Shown: piece after piece, positions 28,776-41,400 of the stretch | Numbering within the stretch: position 1 is the stretch's first letter | How the letters are laid out: each line of letters opens with the position of its first letter | Source of the DNA: Diplonema japonicum | Taxonomy: Eukaryota > Euglenozoa > Diplonemea > Diplonemida > Diplonemidae | DNA length: 64,000 nucleotides | Assembly: GCA_964019335.1 (NCBI GenBank) | Contig: OZ025716.1 | Location: 124,001 to 188,000 of the forward strand | Reading direction: 5' to 3' | Made by a program: the position numbers and the translations under genes | Notes under the pieces: model-generated | What the model was told of the DNA's origin: nothing | Databases searched by the model: none | Seen by the model: only the letters and a program-made list of their open reading frames with translations

Positions 28776-29807
28776 TCACTCACTCTCACTGCTTTCACCG
28801 CTGCTTTCCTCACACGGGTCAGCTTTTTTTGGGGGGACAGGCATTTGGTTATTGTTGATATTGATTGTGACGTAGTCGCTAATATTTGAGAAATAAATAG
28901 TTTGACCCGGTTGGACACTGTTGGGGGCGGGCTGTGGCAGTCCAGGCTGTTGTGTGTTGGGAACCAAGGCAGGATTTCCAGGCTGCTGTTGTGAGGGCAG
29001 GCAAGGAATGTTCAGCTGCTGCGACACAGTCCTAATCAGCTTTTTGCTTTTATCGATGTAGCCCTGGGCTACTGAAACCGAGTTCCAGCTAAAAGATTTC
29101 ATCAGCGTGGCTATGTCGGCGCCCCCTTCACAAGCAGCTGTAGCGGCACTCCTCCTCATCGAATGCGAAGTGTACTTCGACGGGCAGCTCTTGCCTAGCA
29201 GGCTGGCCACTACTTTGGTGACGTTCCTCACGGTGTTGATCCCTAACCTGGACGCAACAAACCCCTTACCCGTTCTGTGTATGGGCTGCCCTCCAAAGGA
29301 ACGGTTTCTTGTCGTCAACAGAGGAAAAATAGATGTTGAAAACATCGGCTGCGAGTACTCTAGCTCGTACAGCTCGTCCCCCCTCAACCCCCCGTAATAA
29401 CCACAAACAAACATTGCTCTGTTCACGGTAAAAACGTTGGCCTTCATATGCTCAGGGCATTCGAGGGTGAGCAACGTAGAGAGGTCCTCCATGTTGAATA
29501 CCTCAGCTTTTCTGACAACCCGGGTCGTGGAGGATTCCGACCTCTTCAAAAAGAGTTTGAGCTCTTTCCACTCCTTTTCATCAGCCCCATAAATTGCAAC
29601 GAAGACAGCCCGGATTTGGCTATACAGCGTCCACGCGATGCCACAGCTGTACCCATCAGCAAGTTTCTGCTTAAGATAGGAGATGACATCAGCTTCTTTC
29701 GGCTTCGTATGCTTGGACCAGAAGTTTTCCCATGCTGTTTTGTAAATCTCAGCTGACTTCCTGGGGAGTTTTTCTTCCCAGTTCGAACACTTTTTAACCT
29801 TTGGCAT
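28776..29807 (-). CDS. Tyrosine recombinase of mobile element c1
   Basis: The protein has 343 residues from the ATG at 29,807; an earlier in-frame ATG (29,984) would add 59 residues, but that region is kept as non-coding DNA in copy c3, so the later start is preferred. An N-terminal helical core-binding region (about 15-120) precedes the catalytic domain: Arg in GGLRGDELYELEY, H-x-x-R in HSMRRSAATAAC, and the nucleophile Tyr in AQGYIDKSKK. The tail is Gln/Pro-rich, then acidic (CEESSGESSESE). The enzyme would cut and rejoin DNA by a 3'-phosphotyrosine link to move the element. It is the only antisense gene in the first 42 kb, in keeping with insertion. Confidence 0.85.
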   Translation of the reverse strand: MPKVKKCSNWEEKLPRKSAEIYKTAWENFWSKHTKPKEADVISYLKQKLADGYSCGIAWTLYSQIRAVFVAIYGADEKEWKELKLFLKRSESSTTRVVRKAEVFNMEDLSTLLTLECPEHMKANVFTVNRAMFVCGYYGGLRGDELYELEYSQPMFSTSIFPLLTTRNRSFGGQPIHRTGKGFVASRLGINTVRNVTKVVASLLGKSCPSKYTSHSMRRSAATAACEGGADIATLMKSFSWNSVSVAQGYIDKSKKLIRTVSQQLNIPCLPSQQQPGNPALVPNTQQPGLPQPAPNSVQPGQTIYFSNISDYVTININNNQMPVPPKKADPCEESSGESSESE

Positions 29808-30158
29808 GATTGCGATGCGATTTGTAGTGCTGTTAGGTGGTTTTTTTGCTGAAATTTCCCTAAGGTGATATGGGGGTGGCAATTTCGCTATGGCATTTAA
29901 AGGGGAAGTAAAGCGCTTATTCCCACTTTTAAGGGCTGGAATGGCCTCAGATGGCCAAAAATAGTCAAAATACCCCCACCCCAAAAAAATTTTTCAAGGG
30001 GGTGGGTACATTTTTTTCACGACGAGACCCATTTTTTTCACTCTGAATGGCCATTATTTAACTGCAAAATCTCATTATTTAACTAGTTAAATAATGGCGA
30101 TTTCGCGTTAAATAATGAGGCCCCTAGTGAGTGAAGAAAATGACGAAGAGTGAAATAA

Positions 30159-31968
30159 AAAAAAAAAAAAAAGGCGGGCAGCCACTCGAGGATGTGTCGA
30201 AAGGCTGAATAGAAAATATGATTTTTTTTCTTTTTTCTTTTTTTTTTTTTCTTAATTATCCGAAGCGGAAGAAAAAAAAGAGAAAAAAAATCTGATGGGA
30301 ATTTTTTTTCCCCCCCCTTTTTTTTTTTTTGGGCTTAAAAGTTGCCTGATCTTTTGGCATCCCGGGGGGATGGGGGGGGGGGGTGAGGAAAGTGGGGGAA
30401 CATTTGATAAATTGGAAGGAACGCGAAATTGGCGTAAACTCGGGAGGAAAGGATGGTGAGTAGCTCACCCTAAGGTATAACTACGACATAAAGAGCTCCC
30501 CTCGTGAAACTAAAAATATTTATTTTTTTTTTTTTGCGTGCGTGTGAGGAACAAAAAAAAATTACCTTCTCCCCCCCGGGGGGGGGGGGGGGGGGAGCGC
30601 AACATTTCTGTACTAGGTCTTTAGTTCAGCATTTCTACCAAGAAATTACGAAAATTCGCCCCCCCCCCCCTCCCCCCCCGTAAGAAGGGAAAGAAAAAAA
30701 AAAAAAAACTAAAAACTAAACTAAGTTATCAGAAGGAGGGGGAAAAAAAAAATGTGGGGGAAGGCAGCGTTCTGCGTTTTTACAAAATAAAATCCTCTAA
30801 AAAATTTTGTAAAAAAAAAAAAAAAAAAAGTTGAGCATTGAACGCCAACACGCGGGGGGGGGTTTGCTGTGCTTGTCACTATTTTTTCTTTCTCCCACCA
30901 CCCCCCCCCTCCCCGCTTTTTTTTCTCTCTTCCCCCCCCCCTTTTTTTCTCTTGTGCAGCTTTATTTTTACCCTTTATTTTCTCTTTTTTTTCTTTTCTC
31001 CCCCCCTTTTTTTGACATATGTGTTCGTCTCAACTTTGAACTTTTAAAGTAGAGGGGAAAGAAAAAAAAAAAAAAAAAAAAAAAAAAGCCATACCTACCC
31101 CCTTCTGAGCATCGGTGCGATTAGCAACAAAAGGGGTTTGTTGACAAGTAATATCTTGCTATTCTTTGTCGCTGTGAAAAAAGGCATTTCTTCGTTCTAG
31201 TTGTAAGGCAAATCTTCTTTGCCAGTTTTTTTTTTTTGCCCCCCCTCTCTTTGGTACTGAAATAGGTATATTTTTCTCCCTTCCCTTATCCCCCCCCCCC
31301 CTTTTTTTTCCCTCCCTACTGCCGCCAAAGTAAAAGTTTGCGATCACGTTTTTGCTTTTTTTTTAAAATTACTGGAAAAAAAAAAAAAGAAAAAAAAAAA
31401 AAGGTCGGCCTGTCAAATCCCAGATGCTGGGGAAAGAAGAAAAAAAAAAATTGTCAGTCCTGCATTCTTTTTTTTTTTATTTTATATTTTACAGTGTTTT
31501 AAAATTTGCATTTACCATCAGGAATTCTTCAGGGGGAGGAAAAAGAGAAAAAAAAAAAAAATACTCTGTGAGTGAGCGAGCAAATACCACCTTTGCAGCA
31601 AAAATACATGGTCTTTCTGTTTTAGTCATGTCCCAAGGAAAAATAGGCCTTGCATACACCCGACTTAATCTTTTTTTCAGATAAGAGAAAACACATACAA
31701 AAAAAAAAAGATGGGGGGGGAAAAACTAGAGATTTACCAAAAAGAAAGAAAAGAGAAAAGAGAAAAAAAAAAGAAGAGGGAAAGAAAAAAAAAATAAAAA
31801 AAATAAAAATAAAAAAGGGAGGGGCACAAAAAAAAATACTATATATTCGCAAAACAAAACTACTACTTTAAGAAAATTTGCAAAATATTTCCGGTCCTAA
31901 TTCTCTTTTGGTTATTGACAGCATAACAGGTTAAAAGAAATTTGGGAAAGAAAATCGGGGAGGGAAAC

Positions 31969-31999
<31 letters not shown>

Positions 32000-33046
32000 C
32001 GTTCTTTTTGTTCTTCTGAAAAGAATAGGTTTTGCTTTTTCCACGCGCACACGGTTTTCCAAATATAGTTTCAAATTTGAGTGACAATGATAGATGACAA
32101 ACTGAGGACTAAAATCGAGTGCCGGTCAGACGGGACTGCTAACTAGGAGACTCTGAAAAATATTGGAAAATGGCCAACGAAAAAAAAAAAAAAAGATTGA
32201 AATATATTTGGGAAACCGTGTTCTAGAAAAAGAAAAAAGGGGGAGGAGAAAAGTATTACTCAAATCTCTATAGGGCCTCTGAAATACTCCTCCCCCCAAA
32301 AAAAGAAAATGAAGAACATATCACCTTCCCCCCCCCCCCCTCTCTGATCGCTCACATTTCTTTCATTTCTTTTTTTTTTTTTTTTTGCAAATGTGCTTTT
32401 CCCAATTATTATTTTGTTCTCTTTCCCTTTTTTTTTCCTTTTTTTTTTCCCTTTCTTTTTTTTTTTTCTTTTTTGCACTTTTCTTTGCCCCATCTTCGTT
32501 TTTGTACCACCCCCACCACCCCCCCTGCCGCCCCTTTTTTTTCTTTTAGATCTGAGTCAATTCTTTGCACCTGTGGAGAGCAAAAAGAAAGAAAAAAGAA
32601 AATCGGGAAAAAAAAAGTATTTTTCTTTCCTCTCTCTCCATTTTTCCTTGTTTTTTTTTTTTTTTTCCCTTTTGTTTTTTTTTCTTTTCATCAGTGCTTG
32701 CACAACATCCTTTATTTTCTTTTTCTTTTTCTTTTTTTTTTCTCCACGGCCCCTTCTTCATTTTCTTTTTTTTCTCTTTCCCCCCTTCTTTTTTTCTTTC
32801 TTTTCCCCTCCCATTTTCTTCATTACATTTTTTTTTTTTTTTACCCCCATTTCTTTTTTTTCTTTTTCTTTTTTTATATTTCCCCCCTGTTTTTTTCTTT
32901 TTCTTCTCACCCTCCCCCATTTTCTCCCCCTCCTTTCCCATTACCCCTATTATTACTTCAAAAAAAAAATTTTTTTTTTTTCCCAACAACAACTGGCAAA
33001 AAAAAAAAAAAAAAAAAGTCGAGCATACATTTAAAAAAAAAAAAAA
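30159..33046. other. 2.9-kb gene-free region of homopolymers
   Basis: Long A, T, C and G runs, including a C-run followed by a G-run at about 30,570-30,597 that can fold on itself. Complex patches (30,600-30,660, 31,090-31,220, 31,400-31,450, 32,080-32,170) show no reading frame or repeat I recognise. Open frames at 32.4-33.0 kb are translated homopolymer. Confidence 0.6.
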
Positions 33047-34687
33047 ATGTTATCAGTCCTCACGGCGACCGTTGGTCTAGCTTGTAGCTCCCTAGTGGTG
33101 AACACGACACTGGGACAGGTGGAAGGGAGGACGGACGAAGAGCTGGGTACACAGTACTTCTATGGCATCCCCTTCGGTAAAGCTGAGAGGTTCGCACCCC
33201 CAACTGACCAGGACAGGTGGAACGGCGTAAAAAAACTCGGAATGACACAACCCCCAAGCTGCCCACAGGCCCATCTAACAAAGGATATATGGTTCGGTCA
33301 AGAGGACTGTTTAACGATCGACATCTGGAGGCCAGGAGGCCTCACCGGCGGGGAAAACCTCCCTGTTATGGTGTGGGTCTTCGGTGGTGGTTTCGTAATA
33401 GGATCCGACGATCAGGTCAACATTTACAATGGAAAGAAAATCGCGAAGAATTTCAACACAATCGTGGTGGCAATGAACTACCGGGTGGACAACCTAGGTT
33501 TTCTAGCATTGAACAGCCTGTTCGCAGAACATAACACAACTGGAAACTACGGCCTTCTCGATCAGCAGCTTGCGTTAAAATGGGTACAACAGAATATTGC
33601 AAGCTTCGGGGGTAATCCTGCTAGCGTGGAATTATTCGGACAATCTGCTGGAGGCTGTTCTGTTGTCGCTCAGCTCGCCATGCCCAGTAGCAAAGGCTTG
33701 TTTTCCAGCGCTGCCATTGAGTCTTCCTTGCCCGTTTCAAACGTAATGTGGGTTTCAAAAAAAAACGCTGTTTCTTTCGGGGAGGTTTTTGCTTCGCATG
33801 TAGGCTGCCCGGAATCGAACGGAAATCAGATTTCGTGTCTGCGAAACAAGCCTTTGGAAGAAATTCTGAACGCATTGCTCGAATGGCGCCACGATTTGCC
33901 GAAAACAGCAGGATTTCTACCGTCATTGATGCCCATCATGACTTGGTGGCCAACGATCGACGGGTCTACTCTACCTTACCCGCCCGTTGAATCTGTTCAA
34001 AAAGGAATTTTCACGGACGTTCCCACCATTATGGGAACGGTTCAAAACGAAGGGTCGATCTTCGCACCGGGAATGCCGTTGATCGTGAATAGTACTCTGG
34101 ATGTTCCGATTGAGTACCCCATCACCTCTCAGGGCTGGCAGCGGTCTGTCGAGCATTTCTTCGGGAAGGGCACCTCCAATTCAGGCAAAATCGTGTCGTT
34201 TTACGAATCGGTGTACCCGAAGCCATCGGTCAACTCCACAATGTATTATTCAAATCTGACCGCGGATCTAATTCGGGATTTATTCTTCATATGCCCCGCG
34301 AGGTTCTTGCAGCGTAACATCGCGTCCTCTCCTACTCGAAAATCGCCGATTTTTGCGTACCACTTCAGTCAAAACATATCAAGTTATCTGTATGATGCTT
34401 TCGGTGACTATCACACATCAGAGATTCCTTATGTGCACAATCTTGTAGATGAGTGGCGCAAGTGGAAGGATGATGAGGTCTCGCTTTCGTTGAAAATGGC
34501 TGGATATTGGACATCCCTTGCTGCTGGGGACGCGCAGGTGACGTGTCCCACTTGTCCTCAGTGGCGGCCGTTCACCATGGGTGACCAAGGGTATATGTCT
34601 TTTGCTACTCCGACGGGCATGAAGGTCGATTTGATGACTAACGTGTGTGATTTTTGGGATACGATCGGGTACGAAAGCGTTGTTTAG
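33047..34687 (+). CDS. Carboxylesterase type B (cholinesterase-like)
   Basis: The protein has 546 residues, the usual family length. The hydrophobic N-terminus is a probable signal peptide. The motif EDCLTIDIW and the oxyanion region VFGGGFVIGSDD come first. The nucleophile is Ser200 in FGQSAGG, where the family normally has GESAGG. The acid is likely Glu335 (VQNEGSIF) and the base His456 (GDYHTSEIPYVHN). It would hydrolyse carboxylic esters in the secretory route or outside the cell. The change of Glu to Gln before the Ser is seen in some active members. No C-terminal anchor is seen. Confidence 0.88.
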   Translation: MLSVLTATVGLACSSLVVNTTLGQVEGRTDEELGTQYFYGIPFGKAERFAPPTDQDRWNGVKKLGMTQPPSCPQAHLTKDIWFGQEDCLTIDIWRPGGLTGGENLPVMVWVFGGGFVIGSDDQVNIYNGKKIAKNFNTIVVAMNYRVDNLGFLALNSLFAEHNTTGNYGLLDQQLALKWVQQNIASFGGNPASVELFGQSAGGCSVVAQLAMPSSKGLFSSAAIESSLPVSNVMWVSKKNAVSFGEVFASHVGCPESNGNQISCLRNKPLEEILNALLEWRHDLPKTAGFLPSLMPIMTWWPTIDGSTLPYPPVESVQKGIFTDVPTIMGTVQNEGSIFAPGMPLIVNSTLDVPIEYPITSQGWQRSVEHFFGKGTSNSGKIVSFYESVYPKPSVNSTMYYSNLTADLIRDLFFICPARFLQRNIASSPTRKSPIFAYHFSQNISSYLYDAFGDYHTSEIPYVHNLVDEWRKWKDDEVSLSLKMAGYWTSLAAGDAQVTCPTCPQWRPFTMGDQGYMSFATPTGMKVDLMTNVCDFWDTIGYESVV

Positions 34688-34863
34688 AAAGAAGAAGAAA
34701 AAAAGAGAAAAAGAAATGATAAAGTGGTTTTTTAACGCGTTCTTTCTTTTTTTCTTTTTTTTTTTATACCGTCCGTGTTGGCTCCGTGTTGTGCAAAAAG
34801 TTTCTCTCTTTTCTTTTTTTTTTCTTTTTTTTGTTGGCTCAATATTTTTTTTTTTCTTCTCGT

Positions 34864-34984
34864 TTTTAACAATATTAATTGTCGAGACTATAAAAAAAAA
34901 ACTAGTTGATGGCTAGCGTAAGAGCGTAACGTATGAGCTATTTTTATTAGATAAAAATTCCGCTCGTGCGCACAAACTAGTTTT
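34864..34984 (+). mobile_element. R1 MITE-like repeat, copy 3
   Basis: Same outer AACAATATTAATTGTCGAGAC and the AACTAGTT ends. It has small internal insertions compared with the 50,960 copy (GCTAGCGTAAGAGCGTAACG in place of GCAGCGTAGTG). Confidence 0.65.
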
Positions 34985-35039
34985 TTTTTTCAAGGCCGGT
35001 GGGGAAACCCTTTTTTTTTATCTTTTCGAAGGAAAAAAA

Positions 35040-35078
35040 AATGGATTTTATACCTATATGCAACTTGTGCCGAGCAAA

Positions 35079-35113
<35 letters not shown>

Positions 35114-35144
35114 GAACAACAAGGACATATAATCATAATGAAAT
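35040..35144 (+). repeat. Dispersed repeat R3, copy 1
   Basis: Begins with GATTTTATACCTATATGCAA, then CTTGTGCCGAGCAAA, a T-run, and GCGAACAACAAGGACATATA. Related copies at 47,887 (split), 51,361 and 60,655. Confidence 0.6.
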
Positions 35145-35410
35145 ATTTTTTTTCTTTTTTGTCTATATTCTGTCGCGTCGGGTGAGAACAAATTTGACAC
35201 AGGAGATCGAAACAAAGTTGAACAGGTGTAACTGTGTTCAAAGAATTCCGTCCTAAACGCAGAATCTGTCTCTTTCTCACCACCACCTCCCTCCCCCCCC
35301 CCCCCCCCTTCTAACGTTTTCCTTGATATTGTTTTGTCTGTTTCCTCAAAAAAAAAAAAAAAAAACAGGAGAAGTGGGCTGAGGAGGGGGGGGAGGAAGG
35401 GTTTAAAAAA

Positions 35411-38400
35411 ATGTCTAGATCAGCAGACAGCGTTCAGTACTATCGGAAGATGGAGTGCGTGGTGAACAGGGTGATGACCCGGCTGATGGAACTGGTGCTG
35501 AAGGAACGCCCCAGTAGCTCGAAAGAGATACTTGACATCGTCTTCGATGTAACAAAAAAAAACATAAAAGGGTTCACTGAAGGGAAGGGATGGCTGTGCG
35601 GAGGGTGCGCGGCTCCCAACAAGCTAGATGCAGCGGTATGCGGATCCTGCAGAGCAGGAAAGGACGATCCGATACCCACATCCGACGCCAGCGGAGAGGG
35701 CCCACTACTAATCTCCGTTCGTCGCGAGCTCGCAATGCGAGAGGAAGCACTGGAAGCACGGGAGAAAGCAGTCTCCGAAAAAGAGAAGGAACTAGGCATC
35801 GTGTCCAACGCACCCACGTCAAAGGTGAAGGCGAAGGCAGCCTCGGAGACCCCTTCTCGTTTCGGAGACGGAGCTGACCTCATGCCCTCGCAAGAGAAGG
35901 TCCCTGAAAAGCCTACCCTGCTACCCCCTTCGTACGCACCCCCGAAGGTGGCATCCTCACCCGACGGAAAAGGAGTTCTGCAATATCTGAAAACATGGAT
36001 GGACGCAAAGGGACAGCCTCTGTGGAAAGACGAGACAATCAGTGACTTCTGCTCCGACGCCGACTTCCTGGTTCAAGCAGACAGGAAGAAGGGTCGCTCT
36101 GGCAACGAACCAGCAATGATCGTTCGAGCCCTGTACGCGTACACTCACTCGCAGCTCGGCCCGAGGTCCTTCTGGGCCGTGTGGGTACCCGCTGTACAAG
36201 ATATTGAAGAAGGCGACGAGAAAGAACCCACACCAGGGAAGTGGGAGCCTCTATTCGGGAGCTCTTCCGAGCTGGAGGTCCTCTTCCAAAAGGGAGGGTT
36301 CTCCTCTTTGACACGGGTTCCCGCAACAGGCGAGCTGTGCAACGCCCTGTCGATTCCGAAAGAGTCGGGTCCGAAGGAAGGGATCGTCGTCACAGCGATG
36401 GAGAACTACGAGAAAATCGGTCTGAGCACCTACTCCGCCCCGGGAGGGGTATTTTTGGTGAGGTACGAGAACAACCTGCGTGGCCACAGGGCATACTCCC
36501 CCTTGAGGGACACGGTGGCCTACCTCCCTGCAGGGGATCGGTTGAAAGACAAGAACTCCCTTCTGGACGACATACCAAAGCAGAGCAGGCTTCCCTTATC
36601 CGGTGTGCTCGAGTACGTCGCAGCGAACACACCCGACAGCCATGTCCACGGTGGAGCGGAGAAGAACAAAGAAGGGCAGAAGCTTCCGCCCGTGTGGCAC
36701 TGCCGGCCCTTTACAGACCCCGACATCACAAAGCTCATCGAGGAGTGCATGGACCAACCGAACCAGCAGAAGGCCGACAAAGGGCTGCACGAGAAGGCGA
36801 TGAAGGTTCTGCAGAGAAACAAGGTGGCGGTGCAGGAGGACGGGTTCCCCGCAATATCAGCAGAGCTGTTCGGCGCGGTCTTCAAGAAGTCCTGCAACTA
36901 CCAAGAAGGAGTGCTTCTCACCCCCGAGGAGATCGGGAGGGCCTTCACCCTGCAGTGCCTGACGTGGCAGGGGCGGCACTTCCTCGTCACCCTGTCAACG
37001 ACTACGGCAGAGACGAGAACCCCGCACATCCTCGGCGAGGTGGAGACGGGTGAGGTCATTCCCGTTTACAGGGTTGTGGCGAGCTTCTGGCCCGCACAGA
37101 TCTTCTACCTCCTGAACCTCGCGATGAGGGAGACCCAGTTCGGGAACAGCAGCGCGGCGCTCACCATCTCCAGCAACGCGATCACTCTGGCTGACGGGAC
37201 CTTAGGGAAATACCTGGCGAAGCAGCCCTCGTCGTGGGTGGAGGAACTCGATGCCCCAATGGAGGCTCCCATGTTCCTCAGGCAGGACAAGGGGTTCTTC
37301 GGAACGGCGAACAAGGTGACGGCGACCTGGGCGGGGGACTGCTGGCAGGTGAAGTTCCCGACGGGGAAAACAAAGCACGTGGAGTCGGGGGCGTGGGTGG
37401 CACCGAAGGCATGGATGCTCCCGCAGGTGAGGCCCCTCATCTTCTACACGAACAAGGCGTTGCAGGCTGTTCAGGTGTCTCAAGACTCGTCCAGCGAAAA
37501 AAAAACGTACCGAGGTATCAGCTGCGCTCTGTCACGTGAGGTGTACGCGACCGGTCGGGTGCTGGTGTGGGCGCAGTACTCGTCGACAAGCGAGGACCAA
37601 GGGGTGGCGGCGGCCTTTGCAAAGGGGGAAAAACCGGCGGCAGTCTTCACCATGCACGGGAGGACCTGCGTGGCAGTGAAGCCTTTCTCTCGATTCGCGA
37701 GAGAGGCGGAAATGTTGTACAGGCAGAACACATGCTTCCGTGTGACAGAGTCGCTGACGAAGGAGCAGGCGCAGATCCTCGGGAAGGAGAACCTGCAGCT
37801 CTTCACGCTGGAGGAGGTGAGCGAGGTGGAGATGCACTGCATCCTAGTCCGAAGAATGCTCCCGTTCGCGAAGACGACGGCTGCCGCCTCAGTTGTGTTC
37901 CAAGCAGAGGCAGCGCTGAAAGGGAACAAGTGTTTGGAGCTCTCCATCTCCTCGACGACTGACGGTGAAGTCCCCGCAAAGTGGCAGGCCTTCTTCCAAG
38001 AACCGTCCCTGGGGTGCCCAGTGAATGGGTCGAGCGCTTGGACGAACCCAACCTGCGAGACGGCACTCCTGGACAAGCTCTGTGACGCCTACAAGCACCT
38101 CCAGCCGGTTGGGGCGAACGAAGTCCCGCACCACTCCCTCTTTTTGAACTCCGCTCCCGAAGGGCGCCACGCAACACTTGGTCTCAAGTCCATCAAGCTC
38201 ACTGCGCAAGGCCTGACCGATGCACACGGCACCTACAAGCACGACGAAGACTGTTTCGGGGAGTTCAACATTGTTAATGACGAGGATTTCACCGTAAAGT
38301 ATGAAGAAGGCATGTGGACCATGGAATACGACGGGAATGATCTCGAGGACAGCATCACCTTCAAGTGCGAGCACCTCCTCGGGGAGTGGCCTCAGGTGAA

Positions 38401-41400
38401 CAAGATCTCTGGACCTGTCATCAAGCCGATGCAGATCAAGAACGAGAGCATCCTGCAGCCGAGATGCGACGAGCGCCATCTGCTCGTCGTCGACAAGTCG
38501 ACGGAAGAGGAAAAAGAATGCTACACCTGCGACAAGGTGATCGACGGCCCGAAGCACCTCACATGCCGGAAGTGCGAGCAGTACTACCACCCAAGGTGCC
38601 AGAACTACGTCGGGTGGGACGGGATAAAGTTCAAGGTGGAGAACAGCACGCTTGTGAAGTACGAGGACGATGAGATCGTGTGTCCGCATATCACAAAGCT
38701 CACCATCATCGGCAGTGACCTGGTGGACCAGCGGGGGACAAAGGTGTCGGCCCCAAGTGAGTGTGACATCCTGCCCCTCGCACGTCTGTGCGCGATGACG
38801 TTCGTGGAACACAACCTCCCCCTCGCAAAGGAGCAATCACACCCCGCCACCGAGATCATCTCAATCGCAAGAAAACTGGTTGGAAACGAAGATATCGACG
38901 TGGTCCGCATCTTCGGGAAGAAAGGGCAAAACGACAAAATAAAACTAAAGGTTGGTGTCCACGGGGAGAACGGGTGGTGCATCGATGCAAAGCTCAGACA
39001 AACGGACGCGAGGCCGGGGCTTGCCGTCGGGGACGAGGGAGCACTCATGGCGAGCAGGATCGTTCGCCTCGGTGTACCTCTTGAAGTGGTCGGGCTTCGC
39101 AACAACTGTGTGAAGCTGGAGGGCGCAAAGGAACTCCTCGAGTCTGTTCGCGAGAACCCTTGGGTGATCGAGACTACAATCGGAAACGACGACGGCAACG
39201 CACAAGACAACATGGAGACAGAAGTATACAGACAAGCACTGTCCATCAGGTGCATGTACCACAGATGCCGAAACCGTTACGAGCAGCTCACAGACGACCA
39301 TCTGTCCGGGGTGGGGGAAATGTGGCCCGAAATCATTGCACTCGCCCTGCACGACATCCCAAACCTAAAACTCCCGATGGGGGCCATCCTGGACCAGCAC
39401 CCAGAGGGGTGGAAGGAAATGTGCAAGAGATTCAAGTCCCCTCCACAGGTGACACAAGCTGTCCTTCACAACGCCTGCAAGTACGGAAGGGTGAAGGCCG
39501 TGAAACCCATTCTGGACGACTGTAAGGTAGACCCGAATATAGAAGACGACCAAGGCAACCCCCCGTTGGTCTTGGCAGTGAGACAACACGCATTCGAGTC
39601 CGAAGAAGGAGGAAAAATCATCGGAAGGTTGGTAACCCCGGAAATCGCAAAGAAATGCAAATCAGTGCTGTTTTCAGCTGTCGAGGCCTGCGGCCCTATC
39701 GTAACGGGTGAGCTGCTGAAGATGGGGATCGAACCGGAGGATCCTTCCAAGCTCCTGAAAGCTGCTGTGCAGAACAAGGCGTTCGAATCTGGTACAGACG
39801 TACTTCACAAAATCATCAAAATGCAAGAAGACATCAAGACATCCGATGCGTTACTGGCGGTGGCATCCGTTGAAGGAGGCGGATCGTTTCTCATCATGAA
39901 GGAGCTTATCGACGCAGGTGTCGGGATCGAACAGGTACAAAGCTACGGCGATAATTACGAAACGGCAGGCATGACTGCGCTCCACCTTGTGGCAGGGTAC
40001 AAAACCCCATTGACCGACGAAGATAAGAAAGTTGTAAAGCTACTAATCTCCGAGGAGGTTTTAAAAATGGAAGAAGACTGCGAAACCCCGCTTAAAATAG
40101 CAATGAACGCCACCCCCGAAATGACGCTGTTCCTGTTGGACAACGGTGCGACAATCCCTACAACCGACGAGACAGGAAGCTACCTCTCAGCAGCATGTCA
40201 GAACGAACTATTTAATTCTGATGCCGGCATTGAAGCTTTGAAGCGAATCCCGAAATCAACAGAAAACAACGACACACGAGAAGCCCTCGGCGAGGCGTGC
40301 AAAGTAGGCCACCTTCTCATCGCAGATTACCTCATTTCAATTGGTACCTCTGTCACGGAGAAATCGAACTGCTACGACATGACCCCATTGGCAATGTGCT
40401 GCAAATCAACCTTTGACTGGGCTACAACAGAGGAAGGCCGTTCTATCTTAGACAAGCTTATCACAAAGGACACGTTGGAATCTAAAGACGACGAGCAACA
40501 AACCCCTCTCGCCATCGCCATCGGCTCCGGCCTCGTCTTCACCGCAGATTACCTCATCGACAAGGGCGCCGACGTAATGGTCAAAAACGAAGAAGGATGG
40601 AGCATGGCCGCGTACCTCACGAAATCAACACAGTTTGAATCAACGGAAAAGGGAAACGAAGTGATCAGACGTATCATCACGAAGGACAATGTCAACGAAC
40701 TTATCGGGACAGAGGATGAAGGCGACGAGGACAAGTTTAGCCCGCTCATGATGGCAGCCGCGCTCGGCAGGGTGAAGCTCTGCAAGATCCTCCTTGAGCT
40801 CGGAGCAAAGGTCTCCACAAGCTCGACAGCATCTGCTTTAACCTTCGCTGTGAACAACCCCGCTTTCGGCGAGGACTTAAAACTCTTCGAGAAGTTGATC
40901 ACCAAGGAAACCATCAACCAAAAATCCGATAACGACGAGACCCCATTAGAAATCGCCATTCAACGATGCAATTTTAAGCTCATTCCTGTTCTATTGCAGC
41001 ACGGTGCGACAGGAGAAGATATCATCAGCGGAATCTGCACCAACGAGGCCTACGACTCCCCGGAAGGGGTTGAAGTAGCAAAGGCACTCATCACCAAGGA
41101 AAATATCGACACCCCTGTCGACGGTGAGACGCCTTTGTACCGTGCCTTGTCATGGGGCTTGCTCTCAATCGCTGCGTTTTTAATAGAAGCAGGGGCAGTG
41201 ACAACTGCACCTGAAGATGGTGAATCCATGCTTGTTGAGGCTTGTAATACGCAGTCGTTCAACTCGCCTGAGGGAAGACATCTTATTTCAAAGCTTGCTA
41301 ATGAGAAGAATATTAATGAGGAGCACGGCAAGCCTTTGCGTACTGCGGCTTCCAACGGATATCTGGAGCTTGTTGAGGAGCTGCTCGACAAAAAAGCAGA

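Larger units (their letters stand above)
28597..30158 (-). mobile_element. Tyrosine-recombinase element, autonomous copy c1
   Basis: An element of about 1.56 kb set in A-runs on both sides. The left end is a 121-nt imperfect hairpin (28,611-28,731). Just inside it, at about 28,740, lies TTTATTTCACTCTTCGTCAT; its inverse lies at the right end (about 30,140-30,158), giving about 33-bp inverted repeats. The right side also holds nested inverted repeats at about 30,050-30,120, including a 24-nt palindrome. One gene, on the minus strand, codes for a tyrosine recombinase. There is no reverse transcriptase, so it is not a DIRS element. Known Cryptons lack such inverted repeats. Confidence 0.8.
34688..35410. 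other. Spacer with repeats R1 and R3
   Basis: Pyrimidine and purine tracts, R1 copy at 34,864-34,984 and R3 copy at 35,040-35,144. A pyrimidine-rich tract, an A-run and AG at 35,367-35,368 precede the next start. Confidence 0.6.

Noticed and set aside
29808..29984. Longer N-terminus of the recombinase from the ATG at 29,984
   Set aside because: The same DNA is kept in copy c3, which has no recombinase, so it is more likely a conserved non-coding end.
28597..30158. DIRS-type retrotransposon
   Set aside because: No reverse transcriptase or RNase H frame lies in or next to the element.
32393..33087. Long Phe/Ser/Lys-rich open frames on both strands
   Set aside because: They are translations of T/C or A/G tracts. 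No codon bias, domain or sensible start.
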